Origin: Camillea tinctor
Taxonomy: Eukaryota; Ascomycota; Sordariomycetes; Xylariales; Xylariaceae
DNA: 64,000 nt
Assembly (NCBI GenBank): GCA_022578605.1
Contig: MU394098.1
Location: 124,001 to 188,000 of the forward strand
Direction: 5' to 3'
The notes under the pieces are model-generated. The model searched no databases. It was not told the DNA's origin and saw nothing but the letters and a program-made list of their open reading frames with translations. The position numbers and the translations under genes were made by a program. Below, piece by piece: positions 1 through 12,711 of this stretch. Position 1 is the stretch's first letter; the number at the start of each line of letters is the position of its first letter.

Positions 1-3000
1 TCCATGCCCGCAGGCGGCTGACTCCACGCTTAACGGCACGCTTAACGGCACGCATCCCCCTTTTCTTTGCTCCCCACCGGTCCGCCCGCAGCGCGCGAAT
101 GCTTCTTGGCAATCCGCAGCACGTTGTTCCTTCGCTATCCGACTTGGCCAAGCACACCGAGGGCTTAAGAGGGAAAATAAAGGAGAGACAGAGGGGAATG
201 GAAGGGGGATGGAAACCTGCTTAGCTAGGCAGGCTAGCAGGTAGATAGGTGGACTATGGCTTGATGTATAGGTATGTATATACCAACGAAAAACGCGTAG
301 GGGGGGATTAGGGTAGGAATATAGAAAATTTTAAAATAAGAAACAGGTACCGTGTAAGTATACACCAGCATTGCCATCCTGGTTGCCTGGGTACTTGGGT
401 AAGTAGGGAGGTAGATATAGGTAGTAGATATTGCCAAGAAGGCCGGCAGTGCGGCAACGTCCTATCACCATTACTGCACATTCTATACTACATTAACCTA
501 CATTTTGCTTATTTCACGTTAACTAGAACACTAAAGATATGTATGTCTAGTGTACATATGTTGCATATGTACTTCCATAGATACCTAACTGAAATGTATC
601 TATCAAAAAGGGATGGCCGGCGAAGAAAGCCAAGCGGGCTTGGGCGGTAGGTTGACATGATACAGAGTGGCGTTTCCTTCTTCCCCAGGTTATGCTTGCT
701 TCCCCATCCCTTCAAGCCAGCAAGCTATTTACCATATGAGACAGGCGTTGTGTGTAGGTAGGTAGGTAGCCTAACCAACACCTGTTTGAGGATTGCGAGC
801 AAGCCCGAACGTCACTCAACTGGAGGAGCCCTGTCTTGGCAAGTCAAACCCACCAGCCTGGTGATGGGGAGGTTCGCACATGATTGCCGAAACATTGAGT
901 GTACACCTTGGTTATGAGTGCATACAGGTACTTGTATACAGCGATCACCTGGAGGGGGGATATGGTTTGGGCTTTGGTCTCCATTTCCTTACACACACAA
1001 AGCGTGCCGCCGCGTGCGTGCCGTTTTAAGCGGGAAGCTGAGAAACAAAGAACCACTAATGCGCCACGGCTGGGGCAAAAGGCACCAAGGAGTTTCGGAA
1101 AGGATGTATCTTTGTCGTAGATACATGTGATACATTAGAGCCTCTTACACACAACGACTACTATAATATAGCGTAGTGTGTTTTATTATTATTAAGTATC
1201 GTAAGAACTATACTATGGTGTTAGTGTTGGCGATGCTGGTCGCCGAGACGCGCTTTGATGTTCTAAACGGAAAAGTAGGCACTTGGCCTCCTCTACTCTA
1301 TTTTATACATCATGCCGAGAGCCGAGAGAGTGGGTGAGATCCTTTTTCCCTCGGGGAGAAGAAAGAAATTGGAACCAACCAGAAAGATTGCCAAGCGAAA
1401 GTTCGATTATTCTCAATTGCTTCAGTTGCTTCAGCTTGAGCCGATGCAACCGATATTCAGGTCCAGTGAATAAGATCGCTGCCAATGGTCCGTGTAAACG
1501 TCTCTGGTTCAGCTTGAATTGCACGAAATCTGACGCAAGACATGGGGCCTTTGCCATTGTAATGGATCCCACCACATACAACACCTTAACATTTTATAGT
1601 TGGTCTTGCTTAACGATCCACCCGTCCGGCCGTCATAGCCGCATCCACACCACTACGACGGCATGATGGATGTTACGATACCTACACTTTCTTTCCCAAC
1701 CCCGTGGTTCGATTATACACTAAACCTAGAACAATTAGACCCGTAATTAGCTCTGCACGGGTATGCCGGGGAGCAGTGTAGTATCTGGGTATGGTATGGC
1801 GGGCATATAGAGTATAATATGGGCACTTACTTACATGTGGCCTACTCCATAAGTAAGTTACCTATTGTCTGTGACCTGGACTCGAAACAGCATTGGCAGT
1901 AAGCGTGCTACCAGTAGCGAGAGAATATATTGAAACGAAAATAGGACACCTACCTCTAGGTTAATGTAAAACAATATAGGCGGTAAATAAATATCTCTTT
2001 TGTCTTTCTAGGCCTATAAACTTCTAGAAACTACGCCGCTCGGCTCGACATGTCACCAGGAACCACTCACTGCGTACCGCGTCATCTAGTCGCGACACAC
2101 AAGTGCTACAGCACCTGAGCATTGGAGCCAATCCCGTATGCCACCAACGAACCAAAGAGGGAAGCTAAGCCCGGTTGTGGTAGGTAAGTAGGTTCGTCTG
2201 CCGTCTCACAGAGAGGGTCATGGAGTGACAACATGAGGAGATAATTTATGCTTGAACCCAGATGCGCTCTGGAAAGATTGGTATATCAATAAGAGTATGG
2301 TTGCCTAGGTATCTCTCTCCACTGTAGTACACAGTTCAAGCATGAGAAGCCAAGATACATGAATTTGAATAAAGAACCCTCATAGTATTCCTTATATCGA
2401 AACCATGTGACAATACCAGTAGAGTTGGGCTCAGAGTCTACATAGATGTATTGGAATAATCTATCCACCTAAGATATCATTGTCACATAGCCACCTCGGA
2501 AAACGAATAATGATGAAGGAGGGTTTCGCATATAACCTTCGTATGTGCGCAGCATACGTAGCTACCTAAGACTTGCCGTCATAACGGCGACATGCGTCTT
2601 CATCTATAATAGAACCAGCTCTGACACCGAGCTACGTGTCATGCATATATTATTGAAGATGACAGGCCGTCCTATCCTAGTGTCCTAATAGAAGGAAAAC
2701 AGAAAACGCGAGGGAAAGGAAAGGAAAGAAAAGCAAAGCAAAACCCAAGTCTCAGACAAGACAACAAGACAAGCCAAGTTCCTGGACCAGGAATAGGAAG
2801 TCTTAGACAACGTATTTTTCCTCCTTCTTCCCAAGTACCTATCAGAAAAAAAAAAAGAAAAACGGAACTTTTTTCTGTGTACTACTCTTCATGCAAAACA
2901 AAAACAGGGTAATAGTATTTACATGTGACAGAACAAGCAGGAGAGCGATGGAAAAGGAGAGGAAAAAGTTACAAACATCACACGAAAGTATACTTACATA

Positions 3001-6000
3001 TTGTCATTTATTTACATGATACTAGCTTAGATATCCTTTTAATGATAACATTTTCATGTCAGATACTGGATTTCTACTTACCTAGGCAGATGCCTACCTA
3101 CCCGGGAATTTCAAGAGGAAGGGGAAGCGAAGGTTCAGCATGCGAGTAAAAAGTACACCAATCCCCCCCCCTTTTTTTTTTTTTTTTTGGTTGAGCTGGC
3201 TACTTAGTTAACTAGCCAATTAGTCAACTTATAGTTGTATGCAGTGAGCTCTTCAGAGTTGGTTACTCTTGCTAAACATATATTCATACAAGCTCATTTA
3301 TAGGGGGCTGACTGGGGCGTAGACCTACTTGGCCGGATGGTAAACCTATGCATCTATTTGCATGTATTCTCGTGCTGTAGAGGTCAGCAATGCGTACTTT
3401 GATCTAGTATCTACGTTCTAGGAGTGACTAGCATAGCACATTGGAGAGGGTCCAAAGGGATGAAGCGCTACTCAAGGACATTTCATAATACATGTTGGTC
3501 AGCATGTCGCCGTCTCGTCAACACTCTCCCTCTATCCTTTGGGAACCTAGAAGTGGTAACGCTACTAGACGTCTCAACAAGCGCGTACAACCCCCCTTAT
3601 GTTGACAAATCTACCTAACCTAGGTGATTATTGTGATGGTGTAAGCAATACCGTAACTCAGAAAAATGTAGATATCTATTTCTGACTAGCACACAACGCC
3701 CGCCCGCCCCAAGTACGTTGTTAGTGGAACTATTATCATTTCAGTCTCGAGGGTGAGGGTGATACGTAGTGATAATAATGGTGGCAGTGGTGTGGCGACA
3801 CCAAATACTATGCTGCAAAGTCAGCATGCGACTGACCACTACACATATACACGCCTCAAAAGAAGCAGACACTTACGTATGCCTTCCCACTTACCTACTC
3901 ACCTATCTATATTATACCATACATTTATTTCTTACTAACCTTTGCATATCCGACTTGCATACGAACCAACCGACCAAATTGTGTAAGCGAAGGGTATATA
4001 CGTACGTATAAACTAGAAAGTCCCCTTTCCCTTCCCATGCCCCCCCCTTTCTCGGTATCGGTTGATTGAGTTAATTAATTTAATTATAGAACTCTAGACC
4101 CTGAATATAGCCTTGCATCCAGCTTGTGCGCCTGATCTCCAATACGGAGGTTAGGGTAGGTATCTACCTACCAACCAACCAACCCAACTCTGTATTTACC
4201 CGCTGGATACCTAAATCACCTTAGATACATCGTCCCCCCTTTCTTCCCTAGGGTAGGGTAAGGGTAAGGGTTATTTAGCAGTCCTATGCCCTCCTCTCTC
4301 TTTTTTATTCGGCATTATTTATTTCATCCGTACCTAGACTCTTGGCATGATATATAGGTAGCTTTGGGTGTACTAGAGGGAGGTGGCCCATGATCTAGAA
4401 TGGGTCTCTTTTCGTGACGGAGAAGGGACAATTACCCTATCTATCACCATGTAGCTTTCACGGTAATTGTGTTTTTTTCTTTTCTTTTATATGTGTGGTA
4501 AGAAGTGAACGTGTCATGTCGTCTCCCTATAATGTAGGTATCTATATACATAGCCCGCACGCATACCTTAGTAAGGGTACGTATCCGCCTAAAACAGGGG
4601 AAGAAGAAAAAAGAAACATACACCCTTATATTGGTGATATGCGCGAAAATTAGAATTAGGATGGCGCCGACCAATCATTCATTTACCCCGTCTTCTTTTC
4701 CTCTTCCTTGCTGGTCTGTGGCTTAATTTTTCCCCTACCCTCTGTTATTCTCCAGATATTCGTCCCCCTAAACCCCGAACTTATTTTTATCTATTTATTT
4801 TTCCTTTGGGGTAACTGTCCTCCACTTCTATACATTATTAAGCGTTTGATGCATAGTTCGTATCTTTCTTGTAGATCAGTCTACACGAAGCCGCGTAATA
4901 TGGTTGTCAGAGATGTGTTGTAGACTCGATAACGCCATCGCGACTATACACTACAGGGGGTACGAATTTCCCCTTTCTTTTATTTTGTTCTATATTTTAT
5001 TTCCGCTGGATATTTCTTTGGTTTCCGGAGAGAGATGGGGGGAGGGGGAGATAGGAATGGAACTAACTACTTATCTACCCCGTTTGATACTGAGCGTTGA
5101 GGATTATCCCTCTTTAACTCGAGCACGCAATATCCCTAGCTTGGGAAGGTCTGTCTGAAGAGTAAGTAAGTAGGTAGCAACGGTATCTGGCCCGAATCGT
5201 CATCACAGATTAGGTTATATAACTTCTAAAATAAGACTCGTTTATATATTTACCTACCTAGGTATCATTCGGGATAGGCGGCTAGTTTGATTTGGCTGAT
5301 AGGTGGTAGTATGCGGGTTCGAAGGTGATGGTCTAATCTAGATGGAGGTTATCTTGTGCGCGTTTCTTTTCTATATTATACAACTTACAATCTAGATTCC
5401 AGAATCGCCTTTTTCTTTATTAGGCTCTATGTAGGTAGGTATACTACATAATGAAAGTCCAAATTCAAACTTGGTGAGGTGACAGATCAAGAAAGGGATT
5501 GATGCACCCCTGAATCCCGTGAGTTTAGGTTAATTCGCGAACATAAAAAGAAGACGGGAAGTTCTCCTTGGCGATAAGTGAAGCGCTATGCGAGATCTAA
5601 CTTTGGAACACCAAGATGGTACAGTACATACATCTGTAGTGTAGTAATGTACATATGTAGGTACCATGTGACTGGCTACCAATGCCAAGGGGGACTACTG
5701 GTATCTCCTAGCCTAATCAAGGCTATGGACTTCAGTTTGTTCTCTTTCTATTCTCCCCCTCGGTCCTCCACTCCCCTTTTGTGTGTCGGTGCCGAAGAAA
5801 ATGAATATGCCCAAAGCCATCTTAGATAATCGGCATATTTTCTCCGATTTGCTTCTTTTTAATTCCTTCGTTCGTCTATCTCTTTAAGGTTGACCCCCTT
5901 TTCCCTCTAGTTCTCTATGGGGTTGATTATGCGAAATACATCGTATGGTATGTACAGAAAGGATGGGATGGTTTGATCCCGATGAATTTTTTATTCAATC

Positions 6001-9000
6001 CTCGTAAAAACAATACGTACTTATTGTCAATAACATGCGTTTTCGACCCTCCTTATTCACCTATCAATCATGTAGTATACAATGGGCGTTTGCTTTGGTT
6101 TTTTTTTTTTAAAGCTCCTTTAAAAAAAGTGCAAACTGCCAAGACGGCTTTTGCTGTGCCTAGCGTGCAACTATGCATGTATAAAAGGTGGCAATATAGG
6201 TAGACAATAAATATGTCTTTTCAAAGTGATGATTTGACGAATGTAATTTAATACCTAGAGCAACGTCTTTATTTTTTGTTATGTGTAGTGGCGTGCATGG
6301 CGTGGCATGTGTATAGCAGGGAATCTTTTTGGTGCAAACCCCCTATTCCAATGCTGCTGTAGTGTATTGCCATGTTATTATGTGCTATATTGACTTGTCA
6401 CTGTTGATGGAGGGGCTGACCAGACCTTCGGAGTCGCCCCACCACTGCCATCCTCTGTAGGTAATGTAGGTAGTGTAGGTAGTGTATGTACTTGTAAGTG
6501 TGGTGTATCCCCTGACCAACCGTTTTTTTGTGTGATACCCAACTCCGAGGCCGACCCAATGAAATCCCTACATGATCAAATATGTCGATCATGTCGATAT
6601 CTGGTATGTGGTATACACCGTGAAGTGGGAGTTGGTCTTACACACAATAATTGCAGCGCAAACTCGCATCGTTTCTCCCAGCCTAGCTTGTTCTGATCTC
6701 GTTTCAATGTTTGTTTCGAGACACAGCAGATATTCGTAGATCTCAAGCTGGGGGATGTTCCTCTCACCGGTTGAAAAACCTACTACCTACAAGACCTACG
6801 TATATGTATTCTCATGTCGGGGGTTTTAAAAATAAACACGGCAAGCTGGTAATTCCGAATGAAGTTGTTTCGCAATGTTCTTGGCGGGGTGGTTCAACCG
6901 CGTCTACGCGGGTGAGTTGTAAGTGCTGTAATGTATGTACATAGCATACCTAGTGTATCGTACTGTACTGTAGTGTATTAGGTAGCTCGCGGGGTGCTGG
7001 GAAACTAAAGACTGGCACGAGACGAGGACAAGGACCTAATGAGAGAAAGCGGGCGTTGGCCTCGAGACAACAATACAGAGGCGCTCAGTGGCGTAGTGTA
7101 AGAACGGGATGGTAACGGTAAATCGGCACAACGCCAAGAGAGTTGAAGTAAGGTTATCAGCAAAGAGTGGATTCGATTAAGCCGCATTCTAACTAGGGTC
7201 TTGTCCAATAAAGGCCTGTGATGGCCAATATGAGATTAATCCAAAAGGGCCGTGGCCGTGTGCGTGTGAGGGAGAGAGAGGGAGGGAGCTGATACACAAA
7301 GAATTATTTCTTCGAACCTGCACTGCACTAGAATTGGCAGAATTACTTACCTATCATAACACCAACGGCCTTGGCAAAAAGTGACTTACCACCACACAGT
7401 TTGCTTAACTCTTAGGCGCCATTCTCATTCCCCCCTCATCGTTTAGGCCGGCCGATCTTGCCGCATAACAGAACGGCCGCAGCCGTAGTGTTCGAGCAAT
7501 CCTCATCCTCGTGATAACGGGAGCGTATGTAAACGGATGCACCCTTTAGTTACCTATGTAGGGAGAACCCCTACGAATAACAATCCCATGTCGTCTAAGC
7601 GTAGTCTACCTAGTTGGTAGGATGGGTAGGATGCGGGTAGCATCGCCATGGTTGGGGTGGTGCATTCATGACAAGAGAGTCAAGAGTTTGCGCCACATAT
7701 ATCTTACACCGAAATCGAAATATGCACATGCAGCATAAGCATACACATAGATGCTATGATGAGGTTCTTCAGTACTTAATACCCTAGTGACATGTCAGTA
7801 AGGATGGGGATAACATAGCGGTGGCCTGTCTGTCTGTCCGTCTGATGTTTGCGTATTTCCAATTGTCATAAAATTTTGATCTTGCTCTTGTCTCCCGTCC
7901 CCGCAAGAAAGGGGGGACAAATGGATACGCACACGTTGTTGTATATACTACCCCGATCCATCCAAAGCAAAACGATGGTCTGTGAATCCGGAGTAGACGT
8001 TCTTTAAGGATCTGATCATCGATGCCAATTTCGAGGGTTCATGATACTGCGTTGATACCGGATGTTTCTGGCCGTCTTAACCGCAGAAGGGGGACGCAGG
8101 CAAGGCTTGGCTGTGACAAAGGCTGGGTCAGGGGAGCTGAGGACTGGCAATCTTTGGTAGAATTGAGGCCACGGCCAACATCGCCAAGCCAAATAATAAT
8201 GGGTGCCAAGCCATTATTGAGTGCTTAAATGTTGGGGAATGAGAATTTTTCTTATTTCCTATTTTTTATTATTATTATTGTCAATTATGACAAATCGATC
8301 GAAGAAAGCTTAGGAAATATCAAATAATTGGGATGCAATGAGAATGGATGGATAACTACGTAGGTTATATAAATTGGAGTTGAAGTATGGAAAAAATATT
8401 TTTGGGACTCAGAAGATGAAAAGTAGATTGAGTTCAACTTGACATCAGCGTGCACTAGTTTAAACTTTCTTCCAGAATACGAACGAGTCGCAACCTCTTA
8501 ACCCAGGAGATGAGGTCCTAATTAGGTAAAATACGCCACGCGGGTGCTACTACCAGCCACAACTAGCAGCCCTCATCCCTGTTCGCTGCTGGGAGGTACA
8601 CTTTAAAGTACCGACGAAAGAAATAAAACCGTTTGGCCGCCGCTACTAGGGACCCAATGGGTCCTATAAAGCAGGTACTATGGTATTGTTTCTTTGCTTC
8701 CGTCGAATTTCTACTTTTGTAGGCAGGTGTATGTAATCGTCAGGTTAGGGCCGTGTTTCATGAATCGAGATAGTCATGAAGATCGTAGATAGGTATGGGG
8801 AAGGTAGAGGGTATCATAATGAATGCCAGTGAGAGCGGCTGGCCTATGAAGCGTGCAATGTTGGAATGATGCCATCGCAAGGTTGAATGTTGCAAACGGT
8901 ACTTACGTGTCGTGTGCCAGTGTACCTACTTGTACGTAGGTAAGCAGGTAAGTACCTACATGTGCCGCGACTTACAGAGTAACATACCGACGTGTAGATC

Positions 9001-10912
9001 AAGCGTTATGGAGTCTTAAGCCGTCAGCCAAGACCGTAGCGGTCAGCTTCCATCATTAGTTAGCCTGGTTCGGGGCTTTTCATGTATAATTCGGTCATGT
9101 TTGTAGGTAATTATTCTGTAGGGGGTAGGTGGGAAATATACATCAGACTTGCCCCCCTAACTTTCTCCCCTAAAATATCTTTCTACTTGCTTTTTAGCTA
9201 ACTACACTGCCCCACGTACCTGGCTGGGCGCGATACATATAGTGTAGTGTAGAATAAATGCCAATGAAAAAAACTTGTCGCATTGCCAGGGAATAAAATA
9301 GTGCTGTACAAAGTAATTAAGTTGGCACAATCTTTTAGGTACCATGCTGTAGTTACCTGCCTCTTCAATCAATTTACTTGTGCAACCCATTTACTTATTT
9401 ATCTATTTATTTATTTGCTTTTTTCACTCAATATAAAATAATGTAAGATTATTTAGTTAAGAAGAAGATATAGTCCACCTCTTTTGTCTCTCTTATATGT
9501 GTGAAAAAATATATATATACAAAGAAGATAAGATCATCAATTATGTCCAATCATTATTATTAGGTAGAGCATGAACTTTAAAAGGCACTTTACCTACCAG
9601 CCTACGTAGTTGTAGTGGGTGTGTACTCCGTAAGGAACCTACCTAATCTACACTATACTTATGGACTTGCTATGTGGGCACTAAGGGGGGCATGTAGGTA
9701 GGTATCCAGGGTAAGTACCTAGGTATGTACTTAGGTGGTTCCCATTCCATCGTGCTTCGCTCCAAAGTAGCCAAGCTTTTGATCCGCATATCCCATGCAC
9801 ACGCAGACACAGCACTGAGTTCTTCAAGTTCGCTTTCGTTTAAAGAAGAATTGGTACGGAGTAGAGGGTTTTGGGTTTGGGCGAATCAGTTGGTTAACAT
9901 AGCTTAGATGTAAAATCTCTCCAATCGGCAGGTGGGTTCTCTTGTATCTTTTTCCACCACCCCTCTCCACCCTCCTCCACTACTAAGTATCTAACCTAAT
10001 AAATACATAACTACCTAGCCTATTACACTATTTCACTGGGCATTCCCTTTTTTCTTCTTTTAACACTCACTACCCTAGTACGTACCTACTATATACATAC
10101 ATGTACCCGGGTTTATTTAATTATATGAATCTACTACCCTAACCTTCTTAACCTACTTTCTTCTTGTTCCGTCATCCATGTCGCGACCTTAGATTTCTAC
10201 TTTTACTTCTACTCATCGCAATCCTCTTATCTATTTACTTACTCTCTCTCCCTTTCTTTTTCCTTTTCTTTTTAGGTCCTCTTCTTTTTTTTTCCATTTC
10301 CCTTGTCTGATCGGTTTCTTTCCCCCCCAGGAAAAACCCCCTTCTTATACTAAAACGCCACTATTAATCGAATCGACCTTTGATAAATTGCGTGCATCTT
10401 GTCTTGCCATTCTTGTGTTTGCTACCTGGACAACCTGATCTGATCTCTACCACGACTACAACTTGACGACTGACTTATTAGTCTCTCTTCCTACTGATTG
10501 GGTGGAACTGACCTTGGGTTCCAAGCCATATAGCATCATATCTACTTCACTGGTCTTGTTATAACTTGGGTCTTACACAACAACCAAGTCGGCACCGTTT
10601 CGCGCCCCCGACTGTCGTTATCGCTTAAACATCAACATAGCCTGTATCTGGTTCTTCTCGACTACATTTTTCTCTACGTTATATTCCCCCGCCACGTCTT
10701 GTGTTCCCTCTGTTACCCCCTCCCTGGTCTGGCGCCTTTTCCACGTTCCGGCTTTGTCCCCCTTGTTCTACTCTCTTATCCCCTTGAGTCGCCTCAAACT
10801 CGTCCTACTCTAGGTCCTTTACTTCCCCAGAAAAGGAATGACATAAATAGCAATTCTCCACGCTACACAGCTTTAACCATTGTTTTGGGGACACCATTAG
10901 CATCTTGACACG
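1..10912. other. Gene-free intergenic stretch
   Basis: No reading frame here is long, has recognisable motifs, or can be joined across credible GT-AG introns into a protein. The DNA is a mixture of AT-rich and mixed composition with many GTAGGTA/TACCTAC words (for example 754-769, 8930-8965, 9691-9735), poly-T and poly-C runs (3165-3189), a TTTA/CTTA-type simple repeat near 9390-9415 and a short telomere-like tract at 4248-4272. From about 9950 the plus strand becomes pyrimidine-rich, as is usual upstream of filamentous-fungal genes. That part is probably the promoter and leader of the acyltransferase gene starting at 10913. Confidence 0.6.
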
Positions 10913-12711
10913 ATGGCTATTGGCAAGGAAGGAAACGTGAAATGGGTCGATGTAAGTATTTATCCCCTGTTCCCCTTTCCCTAACCTCCTAGACAGGACA
11001 GGTTCAGTTGCAGCATCACCACGTTTCCCTTGATCAGAATTGTTCGTGGCCTGTGGTTTTAGTGGTTCTACTCAGGGTTTGGCCTACGAAAAAAAAGTAT
11101 CGACATTCTAGGGGTAGGCCCTGAAAAACGGCTCCGTTACTTGTCTTGGACGCTAGTTGCTTGGAAATTTCCCTGTGTTTTGGTTGTTGGCACGCGATAA
11201 CGCTACAACCTATCCCGCCTCCGATGCTCACGCGACAGCTTGACCACGATGATGGTAGCGATGACAATGATTCAAGGGAAACGTCGGTGGGCTGCAAGGA
11301 CAAACGTCCGCCATCTCGTACCGGTTTTGTTCGGGGAGCGTCGTGTTCCGTTGGGACCACTAGCTAACCGCCCTTCTCGTCTGTAGGGCCTCCGAGGTCT
11401 GGCATCCTCTCTCGTTGTATCAACCCACATAGCGCGAGCTTTCTATGATGAACTTTTTATGGCAGCGTCCGCCGAAGGCGCCTCGCCGAGCCTTCTCCAG
11501 CTGCCTTTCTTGCGTGTTCTCGTTCAGGGTCGGATTGGTGTTAGCATATTCGCCTTTGTCACCGGCTACGTCTGCGCCCTGAAGCCTATCAAGCTGTACC
11601 GACAGAACAACCAGGAGGCTGCCTTCAACTCGATTGCTAAGTCGGCCCTCCGCCGTGTCCCTCGGTTGGTTATCCCATGCGGTCTAGCGACGGTCATCAT
11701 CTGGGTTATGGCGCAATTGGGCATGTTTATGGTAGGGAAGCAGAGCGACTGCTGGTGGTGCGATATGACTGCCCCTGACCGGATGTCCAACATCCTCGAG
11801 GCACTGAAGAGCTTGGTTTTCAACATTGTCAACACCTGGACCCACGGCGCCAACGCATACGACGGCAACCAATGGACCCTTCTGCCGCTTCTGAGAGGCA
11901 GCATGCAGGTTTACACCTTCATCGTCGCTACTGCTTACATTCAACCGCGGTATAGGATGATTGCTAGCATGATCATGTACTTTTACTTCTACATTGCTGG
12001 GGATGGTAAGTTCATGTTCCCCCTGTCGCGTGCCACTATCACCATTCCAGACTGACAATGGATGTAGCTGCGTTCGGAATGCAATTTTTCTGGGGTGTAT
12101 TCCTCTGTGATGTGCAAAATCATCCGGCCGCGATCGACTGGCTCACCAGCCGGCCCAACATATCTCGCTTCCTTGCTACCATCTTCTTAGTTTTGGGTCT
12201 CTATGTCGCCTCCTATCCTGAACAGCATCCTGAGTGGGCAGGGTGGTCGCTGCGGCAATTCCAGGTGCTTAAGCAGATTGTGCCCGAGAAAGCCGAGTTC
12301 CCTCGGTATGGCAGCGGCATCGGATTGCAGCTTATCACCATTGGCTTGCATTTCAGCCCCGGACTACGCGATATACTATCCTCCAAGCCTCTGCTCTGGT
12401 TGGGCAAGCAGTCTTTCGCCGTCTATCTTCTTCATGGCCCGCTCCTCCGCAGCGTGCTTTGCTGGATGGTCTACGGCATTCATCTGCCCCCTGACATCAC
12501 GAACGATCAAGGCCAGACGGTTCCCGGAAAACTGGTCTTCACTAATGGGTGGAGGCTTTTGATTTCTCTCCCCTTCTGGATCCCGCTAAATTACGGTGTC
12601 GCGATGCTCTGGACAGGATACGTGGACCCGTGGTGTGCCAAGTTGACGGAGAAAATTGTCGGCTATATCATGCTGGAACGCGATGAAAAGGACGCACTAT
12701 TACCACAGTAG
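10913..12711 (+). CDS. Acyltransferase-3 family integral membrane protein
   Basis: Three exons: 10913-10951, 11387-12005 and 12068-12711, giving 433 residues. The junctions are GTAAGT at 10952 with CTGTAG ending 11386, and GTAAGT at 12006 with TGTAG ending 12067. The first junction rebuilds the family signature VDGLRGLAS followed by a conserved TH pair near residues 25-26. Hydrophobic segments spread through the protein fit the multi-pass acyltransferase-3 fold (PF01757), whose members move acyl groups onto carbohydrates or other small acceptors at a membrane. WLGKQSFAVYLLHGPLLR near the C terminus is a typical late motif of fungal members. The substrate cannot be told from sequence. The start was chosen because exon 1 supplies the VD that completes the signature. 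The first intron is 435 nt, long for this window. There is no functional neighbour nearby. Confidence 0.88.

Noticed and set aside
1283..1666. 127-codon plus-strand frame
   Set aside because: It starts at a non-ATG codon, has no domain and overlaps an equally open minus frame. Probably chance.
11034..11360. 108-codon minus-strand frame inside acyltransferase intron 1
   Set aside because: No motif, and the intron is well supported by the VDGLRG signature restored at its junction.
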